From assembly GCF_001411555.2 (NCBI RefSeq), contig NC_049903.1, forward strand, positions 32,918,145-32,982,144: a stretch of DNA of 64,000 bases, read 5' to 3'. Positions within the stretch are counted from its first letter, which is position 1. Each line of letters opens with the position of its first letter. This DNA is from Juglans regia. Its lineage: Eukaryota; Streptophyta; Magnoliopsida; Fagales; Juglandaceae. The position numbers were made by a program, and so were the translations under genes. Positions 12,259 through 25,424 of this stretch are shown piece after piece. The notes under the pieces are model-generated. The model did not search any database and was not told the origin of the DNA. It worked only from the letters and a program-made list of their open reading frames with translations.

Positions 12259-13772
12259 TACAGAGGTGCTTGGATTCATATAATTTACAATAGATTTGAA
12301 TTGCAAAATATGAAAAAATTAAATTAGATAAAAAAAAATTATAAAAAAAATGAACTTAAAAATATTTTTATTATTATGGATAATTCAACGTGGGAACCTC
12401 TCTTGAATGGAATGTGTAAAAGGCCAATCGTGTGATTTTAGTCGAGTTTTAACTTTGTTTTTACCCAAGTGAGAATGCTCTAAAGCTCTTAGCTCCAAAG
12501 TCTACAAAAACAAGCAAAAATAGGGGGGAAAAGCATAAAAATAGTTAAGTAGGGAACAACTCTAATTTGACTAAATGGAGGTGCTTGTGCCTCATGCACC
12601 AAAGCAGATTCCCTGTTTACAGCACTTTGGCTAGATTGGGCTTAGCAGTGTCTAGCGGTGGTGGTCGTATAAGTTGAAAAAGGAGTGAACGACCTAATCA
12701 CCGAGAGTGAGCATGAGGCTCTGATGCTACTGGCCGCCAAAAGTATCTCAAATAGGCCCTCATTCAACTTACTTATAAAAGGATAAGAAAAAAGGAGGGA
12801 GACAGCAGGTAGAATATAAAGAGTAGTGCAATTGAGCCTTTCCTTCGGTATGCGATATCAGCTCATTTCACTCGTAGGCCAGAAGCTGCCCACGTTTCAG
12901 ACCTTATTGGTAATCAGAGGTGGGTTACTATAGCAGATGGCTAACCAATTGACTGCAGTCAGTTAACCGCCAATCCACTACAAACAAAAAAAGGCATGTA
13001 ACGAATCCAAACCGTTCTACATTTGAATAACAAAAAGCTGCAAATTGCACATCCACAAGCACAACAGAACACATTCGGGCGACGGAATAATGCCGAGCAA
13101 ATGTTCAGATACTACTACTACGAAAACAGTTTTTATAACCGATGCGTGTCCTACATCATTCCTTGAGAAACTCATTCCATGAGGGGGAAAAAAGACACAT
13201 TTCGAATGAAAAAAAGAGTCAAAATTCAACAGAGCAAGAGTGTGACCACTTTCCCTTGGCACGGGGAAGCATTACACTATACCATTTTACACAGCTACAA
13301 AACTTCAAAAAGAAAAAGAAACAGCAAGGCCTATTATATCTAATTATGGTGCTTGCTTAAGCTAGAGTTACTATAAAATTTCACTTCTATTATATTTGGC
13401 CGAGAGGAGAGACATTGTTATCTCGTTGCTATAGGCTTGAGAATCCGTATGGGAAGATGCGAATCAAGAAATATATCATAACGAACATCTACTACCTTGT
13501 CTTCGGACCATGTTTTAACTTCTGTTAGCATTCTGCTTTTGCCCCCGCTCAATTTTCAGCTTGCATCTCAGAATTGCGTACTCCTCTCCTTCATGCAGGA
13601 TTAGCAAGTTCCTTGCCTCCTACAAACAAATAAGCAAAACTCACAATTAACAAAACAAAATTCATTTACCTAGTAACCAATATGAAAGGTATTAGAAAAG
13701 AAAAGCATGGAGGCCACCTCTAAAAGTAGGGAAATATTCAAGGATGGATCAGGCGCACAAGTGCCTTCCAAA
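12155..13772. other. Non-coding stretch between MITE and AMP deaminase stop codon
   Basis: Holds a (TA)n run (12215-12248) followed by a short CA run, then moderately GC-balanced unique DNA without a supported gene. The part next to 13773 must include the AMP deaminase 3' UTR, but I could not place its polyadenylation site. Confidence 0.6.
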
Positions 13773-16700
13773 TTACTTGTCCACTTCTCGAGGGATAACA
13801 GCTTTGCCCAGATAAACCTGTTGCATCTCCTCCCTCCAAATCTGCAAGCATTACAATCACATCATTTAGTTCTTATACTCCTAGGCTCAAGTTTGGTGCG
13901 AAATTATTTGCATAATATTAGAGTAATTGAGAAATCTAATACCGTATGAAAAGGGAGAACAGTAAACAGGTGTGTGTGTGTGGGGGGGGGGGTGTTTTCC
14001 AACTTACATTATAGTCAAGCACCTGCCAGTCCTCCAAAATGGAGGGTGGTCTGGGTGGGCATAACAAAAAGGCATTAAACAAAGACACATGAGACAGATA
14101 TCAAAATCATACCGCTTGACGGAATTCCAGACGAATATGAGGCACATTAGTTTTGCGAATGTCATTTCCATCTGGTCCTCTCTTGTAGTACTCTTTCCCA
14201 ATCCAATGTGACTGAAACAGAAACCTAATTGGTCAGAGGACAACCATAGGCAGGTGACAAAGCATCTCCATGTAATACAATCTATTCTAAAGATTTTAGA
14301 ACTAAAACTAAATTCGGCTAAGTTGATTACATGGTTTAACTAAGAACTTATTGAATGATCAGAATATTTGGGAACAGAAAATAGCAGAAAAGTCTCCTAC
14401 TAGAACAGAACCTCAATGAATTACAGTTCTAGATATGAGGTGGTTAATTTTCCATAGGTACACACGCAGTGTGTCCACAACAGTAGAACAGAAATCAAAT
14501 TGATAGCATAGCGAGGTTATGGACATCACATTATCTGTGTAGCCATCAGTATCAAAGATGTCACAAGTAGTAAATCTCATTACTCAAATGAAGACAGAAG
14601 ACTAATTGCCCACTGCGCACAGATTATCCCGATCCGGCAAAAAATTTCAAAATAATGGACAAGTACCCCCATGCAGAAGGAACACACAGTATCAGTTTTG
14701 GCACCTGGCAACCCCCCCCCCCCCCCCCCCCCCCCCTTTTCTCCTCTTTATCATTCATGTAGAAGGGAAGCAGCAAGAGATCTCCATAGTTTCCTAAACT
14801 CTTAGCATGTCCTCTCAAGTCAAAATAAAAGCAATTACCTTCAGGGCATGCGAGAAACCTGATTGGGAGACTGAATTACGGGCAATCTCACATAGATCAC
14901 ACGAACTGAGCTTCCACACCTGCAATGAAAGGCCATGAACATATTTGAGCCAGTGTAAGTATGTTGGAACCAAAATACATATGCACAAATGAGAGAGAGA
15001 GAGAGAGCTCACTGAAGCTGCTATGCTATATTCTTCAACCAAGGGTTCTTTTGTTAAGTGGATTTGCAGTGGATCATCAGTAGAAAGAGAAACATTGAGA
15101 CCCCGCAAAAAAAATATAGGAAATGGATTTCGATGATAGTCCAAAAATAAGGAGTTGTTACTCAGTGGAGACATAGCCAGACCAATCTGATAACCAACAA
15201 GAAATCTAAATCAAACGAGCAGTGAAAGTAACCAAATAATAAACATCAATCCAAAATATATTCCACCTGTGCTAGATAATACAGATACTGAAGTACAGGC
15301 GATTTTCTCAAATTGATTCCATGTGCAATATTATGAGCAGTAAGAAAGGTTGCAGCAAGGTGGTCGATGTCACCAGCCTGGAAATATTACAATACGTGAG
15401 GCAATGAAACAACTGACATCTGCATAAAAGTACAATAAATGAATGATAGATACCTCCCCAGAATGTGGACGGAATTTTATCATCGTCATGCCTTTTGATT
15501 CACGAAGCTGAAAATTGTAACATCTAAGAGATCAGATCCAATGCATCAAAATCCAGGCACAGGCATCTAGAAACTATTCACTTGTCAGAATTAGAAAAGG
15601 CAATACAACCAACAAGGAAAGCATGCTATTTATCAAGTCATACTCTAAAAACATTGTTAAAGCTTATTGTCAACAAGACTTTCAGTGCTGCTGTCTAGTT
15701 ATTCGTTAAGGAAGGGAAAGATGGAACCTTACTCATCAAAAGAGGGGAAAAAAAGAAAAGAAAAAGAAAAGAAAACAACAGTTAACACCATGATTCTGAA
15801 AGAGAACACTCAAAAGTAGCAATATAATACCTCGAATTGTAACATTAACTAGTTCTTTTGGAGAGTATGCCCAAATGTAGCTTGGGCTTCTCTTGGGTTG
15901 TTACAGTTAGAAGTCAGGTTATCAACCTCAGGAATGCACAGAAATTGGTAAAAATACACAATTGCAGCAATCTTGCCATCTACATGGGTCATAATTTTAG
16001 AATTTACTAATGTCTAGTGTCTTGTTTTCTTCTGTTTCTCTGAGCTTGGTAGCCTGCTGCATAGGCTGTTTCTACCTTGGTTTTGTCTTCAGGGTCGTGC
16101 CCTATGGCTTGGTCATTTTTTCTTTTTTGCTTGCTTACCCAAAAAGGAAGCTACCAATCAATGACAGGAGCAATAAGCAATGGCATTCAAAGCTAAGGAC
16201 AAGTAAGCCTTGCTGCTATTGCAAGTAAGTGTGTCTCAATATGTTTCTTTGCTTTTTTTTTCCCTATCTTCTGATGATGAATGCAGCTTCCCAAGTTATG
16301 ACGAGGAAGGAACACTCCAGTCAATCACAACTAAGAAAATATGTACAAGGTAAGATAATATCCCTTCTTGATCCCCAAGTTACATCATTATCTTTCTAGA
16401 GAATAAGAAAGGGAGGGTAGGGGAAAGTCTTAAGCAACCTAAATCAGAAGCGTAAGAAGTTTTAAGATTGATTGTACTGGTAGAATACATACCTTATTAA
16501 GTGTGTAGAGGTTAGCATAACAGTAATAGGCATAGTATGAAAATGCCGGATTGATGTGTTTTGTAGGCCGTCTTTCAGGCTTACTTTCATCATCAACCAA
16601 ATCCAATCCAACAACCTGAACAAGCAAACATGACAAGCCAGACATCTTAGCAGTTAAATCTTAGACCTAAAATATTTAGAAAAAAAATTATAAAAACAAA

Positions 16701-19700
16701 CTTAAACCAAGCACAACATGATTTTCTCCAAAAAAAATAAATAAATTATTTTTATTGGTAAACAACACTCCAAATTTTAAAAAATTAACTAATCAAAGCT
16801 TTGTAATCCAAATTACTTAATGCATGCCTGTGTGTGTTTTTACACCAAATTACCAGTAACTCCTTTAGTAACAGTCTTTTTTTTTTTTTCTTTTTGGCTT
16901 GGGTGAATCCTTCATAACAACAGCATCTTCACTTTTAACACCCATTGATTAAGATTCTACTAAAAAAGAAATCATATTAGGGCTGCGAGTGGAAAAGGGG
17001 GGAGGATCCCTACAATACGCTTCCTCATGGTAAAAGTCTATAAATCAACCTCACTAACACTCGTTGCGATGTGCCAAATGAATCCGAAAATCAAGGTAAA
17101 CTGAATTTGAAGATCAAGAGCGATGAGCTTAGAAACTTATTTTTTCAATACTTTACTCCATTGGTCAATTAATTGATTTTCATGGCATGACTTTTCATGA
17201 ATTACTTGTATCACTTTCCAATCAAATGAATTCCTTGTATGACTAAACTAGCATGCTTGGGCATTACTCTTGTATATGTCCTGTATACTTGGGCTCTTGC
17301 CTCTTCTTTTGATCAATAAAATTTTCTTTACTGATAAAAAAAAAAAAATTACAGGAAGAGCCGTAGAGGTTTAAGAAGTTCTGAGAAAATAAACTTTCAT
17401 GCAATTAAATTTTTTGTTTAGCCCAGTTTCAGAGCATTTACAAGCTAGTACATTTTTTTTTCAACCATATTTTCAAGGACTTGAGAACAGGCCTTTGGTG
17501 ATTACAGAGACCATTAATAGAATAAATGTCAACATTTTCAAGAAATGCTCAGATGCAGTTTTTCGATATATTACGAAAAAAAGACAACCGTTGAACCTCT
17601 AATATGAAAATGAGAAGATTTAGAAACACGAGACAGCATACCTGTTTCAAGAAAACATGCAACTGAGGATGTGAATCTGGATCCACTGTAACCTCAAATA
17701 GCGGAATAAAGATATTGTCAAGAATGTTCTGAAAAGACGTCACAATTCCCATTTCCTTGTACACATTGTACAGTCGTGGGAGCTGAAAAGACAAAAAGAA
17801 TTGCATTGTGGCAACTTATGATATATATTGACCAGATTCAATGTTTTTCTTCTACGAAAGAGCCCCAAAGTGGAGGAGGACAGCTGCCAAAACTTTACAA
17901 TCATCACACCTTTCATACAGATGCTATAAACTTTAAAAATGAGAATATAACCAAAAATTAGGCACGATATAATTGTAACGTGATTGCAGGCACAGCAAAA
18001 CATCTTAAATTTCCATTTCACCCAATATCATATATATATTTGTTCTTTAATAAAATTCGTTCAATAAAATTTCATTTTACTTATCAAAAATTTGTTCTTT
18101 AATATACGACACATTCTTATGTGTACCTGAATCAACCAAACGACATTCTCACTATACAATTCATTATTCACTATCCAACTTGCCATTTGATCCCACTCGC
18201 TTTGCTTCCTTCCATATATTGATATTCTGTACTCAGCCATCTGCAGCATGGAAATGGTTCCTCAGAAATCAATGTAGTTTTAATTAAAAAAAAAAGGGTA
18301 TTAATAAGGATCCCACCTGAAAGGCAATGAACATTCTTAACGCCCAAAGAACAATGATTATCCGACTCTAGAATATTTCTACATGAGTAATGATACCCAC
18401 ACAACACATTTCACAACTATGTTTTAAGATAGGAGTATTTTTGTAAAATGGTGTTACTTTTATAAGTTATTTTACAAAAATACCCCTCATTTAAAGCATA
18501 GTTGTGTAAAGTGTTATGAAAAATGTTGTGTAAATCAATTTCCTTACTACAACTACATGTCAGAGATGCTATGATGTTCAACCGCCAAAACAATGTTTTC
18601 TTTTTTGTGCGTAGAAACAACTGCCATAAGAATGTAAAAGATAACTACAATATTCATATCGTGAGAACTGACGGAAATGGAAATGTTCAACAGCTTGCAC
18701 AACTCTTACCCATTGAATGAAAACCACTAGCAAGTATCTCAATGCAAAATTTTACAAAAACAGGCTGCAGAAAATTGTTGTGACAATTGATTCGACTTAA
18801 TTTATTAGCATTGAAAAAGGAAACTATTTCATAATCTGTTTACATGCCCACATAATTCACGAAACATTCAGAGACTCATAAGGCTTGAAGAACTAAACTG
18901 TACCCAGCAAGCATGTCACAATGCACCAGACTCTTGTGGGGGGGAAAAAAAAGTTAACATGGAAGTTCAAAATATTTTCATATTAAAGATTAGACTACCT
19001 AGACTACCTCAATATGCCTTTCAAAAGGGGGAAAATGAAGAGCTGCACACCAAACTATTGAATAACACATATATTATAGGAATTAGCAACAGCATGCTAT
19101 TAGGAATATATATTATGAACGTAGATTCTATTCTCAGCAATCGTTACCCCTTAGCTGTAGCATTGCATTTCAATTACCCAATCCCTGCTAGATGCCATAG
19201 CATCAAGTAATGACAAAAAACCCAAATCGGAAAGCAAATGAAGGGACAAGAAGGAAGCACCTGATATTTACTTGCAGCAAGATCAGCAAACACTTGCTTT
19301 GTCAGCTCAGCAAGGAAACGGCCTATTCAATAAAAGAAGACAAGAATTCAAAGATTGGCGGCTCAATTAAGTAAGGACAATATGTTCCATTATAAAAAAT
19401 AATCACAGATCAGGAAAGAGAGAATCATCAAAAATTTTTGGATAAACTGAAATTCCCTACAACACACAAGCTCTTAAATAAAATAATTTTATATGTCCAT
19501 TCATTTATACCTTTCTACTGCCAGAATAAAAACAATAATTACAAGATGAATAAGGTCCAGTACAAAGATATTGGTGATTTGCTCACTTTGGGGTCCTAAA
19601 ACTCTTGATCAGCACATTTATCAATTAAGGTGAAGATGCTTTTAGCTAAACCCACTATCCTTAACAAAGTGCACGATCCACCAAATTATACATAGTAACT

Positions 19701-22700
19701 TTTTACAGTTCCAAAGAGATAAGTGGCCTGCAGCAAGAGAATACGGACAGGAGCAACATGTATGGTAACTAAGAAAGACCAGCAGAAAATACCTTGGATA
19801 AGATTATCTTGCTTAAGGAAAATCTCCCTGAGCCTACTTTGACCACAGGGGTTGTACTTCAGATTAAACTTATCAAAGCGATGAAAAGTACTCTTGTCTG
19901 CATGAACATCCAAAAGGTCAACATTCAGATCATACCTGTTCAAACAAATGTGAAGAGAGATCACAAACTGATTTTTTAAATAAATAAGTTTAATCGCACA
20001 TAATTATAACAGAATTCAAACATATTTTCTTCTCTGTCGGGGGAAAGCAAAAGAAAGTTTCATTACCCAGTTAGGTCCAAGCTCTCAAATACTTCTTTCA
20101 AAGTCAGATACGTCCCATCTCGAAATATCACAACCTGAGTAAAAGTACAAGAAATTCAGTGCTTTGGAGAAAACAAATGCATACCCTTTTTCCAAAACAA
20201 AAATAGCATTAGAAAATATTGATCACCAAGTGAACATGAAATTAATTGATTCAACAAGTGCCACTGATCACATGAAAGATATTGGTTTTAGAGAGGGACA
20301 AGTGTACTTAGTGTCAACCATAAAAGGAATCGCCAGACAAGCAGTTGACAGCATTTTTTTTTTTTTATGACAGGGAAACCACCCCACGACAAAGCCCTTA
20401 GGACTCAACCATGTAACCTAAACCCCCGAGGAGACTAGCCCAGCAACCCACTGCCATGGCCTCCCACTTAATCGCGGTTCGAGGAATCGAACCTGTGACA
20501 TGGGGCTTATGCACTCAAGTTCGCCCTTACCACTTGGGCTACCCATGGGTGGGTGTTGACAACATATTAGCAGAAAAATCCATAGCATTACCTCATCAGG
20601 CTCTTTCCTCAGCTTTGACTTTATAAATCTCAAAAGATGTTTCTGGTTCATGCATGCAGAGTGATGAACATGTGTATCAACTTTCCTGACATTGTAGAAG
20701 TCACGATGTGGGGCGGTTTTTTGAGCAAGAAATTCTCTATCCGCATTAAGCATCAAATGAAGATTGAATTTCTGAATGGTGAATGGGTACACAAATAAGC
20801 ACAATGTCGAATTATAATTATTATTAATGAGAAAAGAGCAATATCATGCATCTTAATCACAAATAATCTCAACGAAAAAATATGTACTTGTTCGAGAAGA
20901 TTCAACCGATGATGACATAGTGTTCTAATATTCCCTGCTGCAATAACCCGAAGTATGTGATGCAGATCAGTGAAAAAGGTTGTGGCGTCTGCAACAGGGA
21001 AAAGCTCTTCGTTTGCGTCTGCAACAGGTAACAGGTGAACATGCATAAATGTTGTAGTAGATGAACATGTCAATAACAATTAGAAAAATAAGTCCATCAA
21101 TCAAATCTCTTAGATTCTTACAATCTTTATTTGCATAGACATGAACAACTCCATCTTGCATCTCAAAGTAATGCTGCATAAATATTGGAACATGTTAATG
21201 AAAAAATGGAATATGAGAGACAAACCAAAGTGCAATTCTTATGAAAAGTGAACTCACATCAGACTTTCCCTCAGAAGTATAAGAGAATGGCTCAGGATTA
21301 GGCTTTGGAGTACTGGGATCAGATATAACTTCTTTCTCCCATGGAGCCACTGCTTCCCTGAATACATATCTTTTTCGCAATTCAAGGCATTCTTGAAGAA
21401 CTACATATGCCTCCACTTCATCAGGTGATGGCACCTCTGGTAAAATATACAGATTTTAGAACATAATAATCCACCACATGCAAATCATCAATTTTAATCG
21501 GAAACATTGGAATTGGCAAGCTTAGAAGTAAACCATTTTGAAAAAGAGTCACAACAGATCAACTAATAGAAGTACTTACCTCAAAATATTAAACATTAAC
21601 TATCAGTGGAAGGTAAGGTCAAGAAAGAAATTAACTTTAAAGAGAGATAATGGGTAGTCAATACCGGTAGGTGATATTTTAAGTCGGGCAAAATTTTCTT
21701 GCTCCGGCTCTTTCCTCAAAATATCAGCAGCAATTGGATCAGGCTGAACGCCATGCAGATCACCAGATACACTATGGGATCGAATCATACTGGATGCAGC
21801 AATAGGCAATTGCTCTACATTAGCTTTAATGTGGTCTGGTAAATTTTCATATAGGGTTTTACACTCTGGCCCCTGCACAATAGAGGTAAGAAAGCAACCC
21901 TTCAGCTCTTGATGAAGTTTTCATTTAGAAAAGGAACGAATTCTTTGAAGAATGACAGAGACATAGGAAGGAAATATGCAGATTGCATACAACGAGATAA
22001 ATGTGCTCTTTTTTACAAGTTAAAATGTCCTCTTCTAAGTGCATTAAAAACTCACAGCATTCCCATTCGTATGCAGATATGCAGTATCTAGTTTAGCAGT
22101 GTCGGTCATATTATCTTCATCATCAGAACCTTCAACACTCTCGAAGGCACTGGCACTCGCAACGGGAGACTTCGGAGAAGTTGGTCTGATAAGAGAACTA
22201 GTTTTCTTGGTTGCACTTGCATGCCCAGGAGATTTCCCTGATACAAACAATTTACGTAGTTAGTCAGCAACAAAGGAATCAACATCAAATCCAACCTCTT
22301 TCCTTCCCCCGCGCCCCAAAACTAAAGGGAGAGAGAAGACAACCTAGAAGACAGGAAACACATTGAAGACTATGTTTACTTTCCAAGGACCGAGAAGTTT
22401 GTATGGCTAAATTTATGATTCATAGAAAAGGAAAAGATCTTTGAAATTTATGATTCCTAGGAGAGATCAATGACATTCTACCTAAACAGTGGTTTCATTT
22501 AAATATCGTTGTTGCCTTTCTTCCTCAACTGGCGATCTCCCTTTCAAGTTCTATTTTGTAATGTCTTTTTTAAGATTAAAGTCTTTGATCTTTTTTAACA
22601 ATAAGGAAAAGAGAAAATTACGAGATGGTGGTATTTGAAGTGAATGCAATTAATCTAGTGCTAGGCAGGCTGTTGGTTGACAAAAAATAACGAAAGTTGT

Positions 22701-24195
22701 TGAAGATAGACTAACTCGCTAACCAATAAGTAGGATGAAGCCCATAAATTGAGGTTCCCAGAAAGTGTTGGGTTGCTAAAATTGCCAAACCAAATTTCAA
22801 ATTAGACGACCTTATTATGAACATAAGTTGTCCGCAGTTACTAACAAATTAATATAACCGTTCAACTGCTAAGTCCCATGACACGACAGCAGAAAAGATT
22901 ACATGAGAGTTTGTGAATAAAAAGATGGAAACTTGAGACTGGGACAACAAGAGCATAGCGTCGGAGGGAACTAGCAGAGAGAAAGACAATTTCACTACTT
23001 CATATCCAATCAAAATTCTTTTTTTAAAGGCAAAATAATATGTTATTGATGAAGTACATAGGCAAAGCCCAAGTACACTGGAAGATTACATGGATGCAAT
23101 CAAAATTACTGATCAAAACAAATATCCAATCAAAACCTTAAACCAACGCAAAAAGGTAAAGAATATAAATGAAGTGTTTCAGTTTCAAAATATGCAGTGT
23201 AATATGTCTAACCAAATGGTGAAAAAGTTTTTTTCTTCACTACTTGAATTCATACACAATAAGGGTTTTAGACTAGCAACGCCACGGTAAGTTTCTTGTA
23301 CACACGGAAAATTAGGCCTTAACATTTAGAGGTTTCTCATGAAACACGGTACGCATTCCAATCCCCCAATAACTAGCTAAAGTCCCATCCCAGTTTTCCA
23401 CAAGCACAGGCACTGTGATGTATAGCGATCTTATAAAACGACTCTCCCGTTAACTATTACAGTTGTTAAATTTGTTAAGGATGAAATATATCAAATTCAC
23501 GATCTTCATAAAATTTCATCTCCCGCACGAGTATAAACATCAATCGCGCCCTGGTTTCCAAAATGAATCCATCAAACCCACCATATTCCGAATCTTCTGA
23601 TCCATACTAATCTCAAGTAGCAGGAAAAAATCCAATATAAAGCATATAGGAGCCTTTATCCAATTTATAACTATGAGTACAGAAGAAAGCGCTATTGACT
23701 CGTTAATACTCCTTAAATTCATTTTCCAATAAGACGCGACGCACTATAATTGTAATTCTCAAAAGCATGACGACAATATTTCCAGATTTTCTAATCCAAA
23801 GTTCATGATCACTCTCCTGGAGAGAAATCCGAGAGAGCCATACCTTCGGGAAGAGTATGCAGTCTCGGCAACCCGACCGGAATCCCGTCCACGTGGAGAT
23901 GCCCGTTGCGCCTCTCCTCACTGCCGTCGATTCCGACGGAGATCGCCGTGACGTCCGGCAGAGAAGCCGAGCCGCGCCGGTAATAGCCGTTCCCCTTCCG
24001 GCGTGAGTGGGCCCGCCGCTTCTTCAGGTGCTGCGGCGATTCGATGTCCGAGTTCTCGTCCCTCTCCCTCTCCACTGTCTTGGCGAACTCCAGCAACTGA
24101 TTTAGGGTTTTTCGGTGCATATAGTAAGCCGAAACGGCGACGACCGATGCTCCCACCAGAGCGGCCACGGCCAAATGCAGCGCATACGCGTCCAT
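13773..24195 (-). CDS. AMPD: AMP deaminase (FAC1/AMPD type), 19 coding exons
   Basis: Deaminates AMP to IMP in purine balance. Exons in transcription order: 24195-23844, 22237-22056, 21872-21665, 21436-21258, 21173-21122, 21018-20888, 20771-20592, 20134-20067, 19935-19793, 19322-19261, 18240-18127, 17782-17642, 16615-16493, 15507-15454, 15377-15267, 15186-15013, 14919-14839, 14211-14113, 13841-13773. All junctions are GT-AG and in phase; 2523 nt give 840 residues, the usual plant length (Arabidopsis FAC1 is about 839). The start [15 protein letters not shown] opens a single N-terminal membrane helix, as in plant AMPDs. Zinc/catalytic motifs: [16 protein letters not shown] (H402, H404), the HSGEAGDIDH region across exons 14-15, and SLSTDDPLQ (D737, D738). 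Oddities: about 11 conserved residues are missing between H624 and N626 (exon 13), and a repeated acceptor block sits at exon 6. Catalytic residues are intact, so function is likely but unproven. Confidence 0.95.
13970..13992. repeat. GT microsatellite running into an 11-G homopolymer
   Basis: (TG)n at 13970-13981 then G x 11 (13982-13992), in the last intron of AMPD. Read errors are likely here. Confidence 0.85.
14712..14736. repeat. 25-C homopolymer in an AMPD intron
   Basis: Unbroken run of 25 C on the plus strand (25 G in the AMPD transcript), between exons 18 and 17. Its exact length is doubtful in any assembly. Confidence 0.9.
17262..17348 (+). mobile_element. LINE 3' end with poly-A in AMPD intron 12
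   Basis: CTTGTATATGTCCTGTATAC, then ATCAATAAAATTTTCTTTAC and a poly-A run ending about 17348. The same tail appears in reverse orientation at 43644 (with a LINE coding remnant) and, weaker, at 23024 and 51245. The 5' limit of this fragment is unclear and may reach to about 17060. Confidence 0.6.
18386..18547. mobile_element. Palindromic foldback MITE in AMPD intron 10
   Basis: About 160 bp whose halves are near-perfect inverted copies around TTATAA at about 18460. Left: CACAACTATGTTTTAAG and GTATTTTTGTAAAAT. Right: the complementary ATTTTACAAAAATAC and TTTAAAGCATAGTTGTG. It would fold into one long hairpin in RNA from either strand. No target duplication was defined with confidence. Confidence 0.75.
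20355..20554 (-). mobile_element. tRNA-derived SINE in AMPD intron 7
   Basis: On the minus strand the 200-bp element has a pol III A box (TAGCCCAAGTGGTA, plus 20528-20541) and B box (GGTTCGATTCC, 20483-20493), a GC-rich body and a poly-A tail (poly-T at 20355-20366). It is flanked by an 11-bp target duplication GTTGACA(G/A)CAT (20344-20354 and 20555-20565) with one mismatch. It lies in the same orientation as the AMPD transcript. Confidence 0.9.
23024..23100 (-). mobile_element. LINE 3'-end fragment in AMPD intron 1
   Basis: Poly-T followed by TTATTGATGAAGTACATAGG and CAAAGCCCAAGTACACTGG, the antisense form of the LINE tail also seen at 17262 and 43644. Short and without coding capacity; the right limit is approximate. 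Confidence 0.45.
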
Positions 24196-24370
24196 TAACC
24201 AGAAACTTGGACTTCCTCCCCCCTTACAAACTCGTAGAAAAGGAAATGATTGTTTCAGTTGGTACAGAGATAGCAAGATAGAAACCCTACTGAGGAGTGC
24301 CGCAGGTGAGAGCAGAGAAGAAGAACCTCAGTTTTATTTTTTAATCGGAGTATCTGAGCCTTCCCCCACT

Positions 24371-24377
24371 ATTTATA
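24371..24377 (-). promoter_or_regulatory. TATA box of the AMP deaminase gene
   Basis: Minus-strand TATAAAT (inside CTATAAATAG) about 176 bp upstream of the ATG at 24195, followed by a pyrimidine/purine-mixed leader typical of a plant 5' UTR. A start site near 24345 is inferred. Confidence 0.6.
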
Positions 24378-24810
24378 GCCACAGAAAGCGACGACAACGA
24401 GCACATTCTCTCTCTATCTCTGTTTTTTTGCTCTACTTTCGGACTCATTGAAAGTGGTTTGCTTCGTATTATCGCCGCTTTTCCTTTCTTTACACCGTTT
24501 TACTATGGATCGTTATTATTTTTTTATATCAAGACTTTATAGCAACTCTGTCTTTGTCGTATATATAGTACATTATTATTTAAAGAAATACTACAAAAAA
24601 GTTATATATTACAGACTTATATTTAATTGATATGTGATTTATTCTTTTTATTCTTTTCTTTATTTAAATACACATTTAAGCTGTAAGATAAAAAAATAAA
24701 AATAATAAATGACATATTAATTAAATAAAAAATTATTTATACACACATTTATTGATGTGATAATGTTTAAATAACAACTATTGAAATTAAAGAAAAAAGA
24801 AAAAAAGACT

Positions 24811-25424
24811 TTAGAGCAACTATCTGTATTTCTTACGAAATTTTATTACGAAACTCTTTTATCTGCGAGTCGGTGAAAAATTTACATTTTACATGTCACA
24901 AATTTTGATTTTGAGTACTTTTATAGGATTAGCTAAAATTAAAATATATTTTTTATAAATATAAGATGAATTTAATTTTTAACTATTTCATTTACATAAA
25001 TTTTTATATAAAAATAATCATTTTTTCATTATATGATAATAAAATAATATAAGATGAATTTGACTTTAGCTATTCATATCAAATCTCTACATTAGATTAT
25101 CTATTTATTCATTATTAAAAATATTTTAACTTTTTTAATTATGAATTTATTTTATTTTATTATATTTTATAATTCATAATATTATATATTAATTAGTAAT
25201 CATATTCTAATTATATTTTTTCAATTGTCATTTAAAAGGAGAGAGAAATAATTAATATAAAATATATTTGATGAATGAATAATTTCTTTCAAATTTAAAA
25301 ATAATTTTAGAACTGACTGTAGCTAATTTGAAATTTAGTTATTCCAATGTGATAACATTTTATAGTTTAATAGTTAAATTTTTAATAGATTTAACTTTTA
25401 GTTAATCCAATAAGAATGCTCTTA
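24811..25424. mobile_element. Probable AT-rich MITE
   Basis: AT-rich block starting TTAGAGCA and ending TGCTCTTAA, i.e. short inverted ends, downstream of which unique sequence resumes. The ends resemble those of 36839-37287. No target duplication was recognised, so borders are tentative. Confidence 0.35.

Noticed and set aside
13620..13669. Possible AMPD 3' UTR intron (GTAAAT...TTGTAG)
   Set aside because: Only about 50 bp, below the usual plant minimum, and nothing in frame to test it.
20483..20541. Possible tRNA gene (A and B boxes)
   Set aside because: Boxes sit in a 200-bp element with poly-A tail and target duplication; no cloverleaf acceptor stem, so it is a SINE.
24003..24281. Plus-strand ORF of 92 codons
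   Set aside because: Shadow of AMP deaminase exon 1, which is GC-rich and clearly coding on the other strand.
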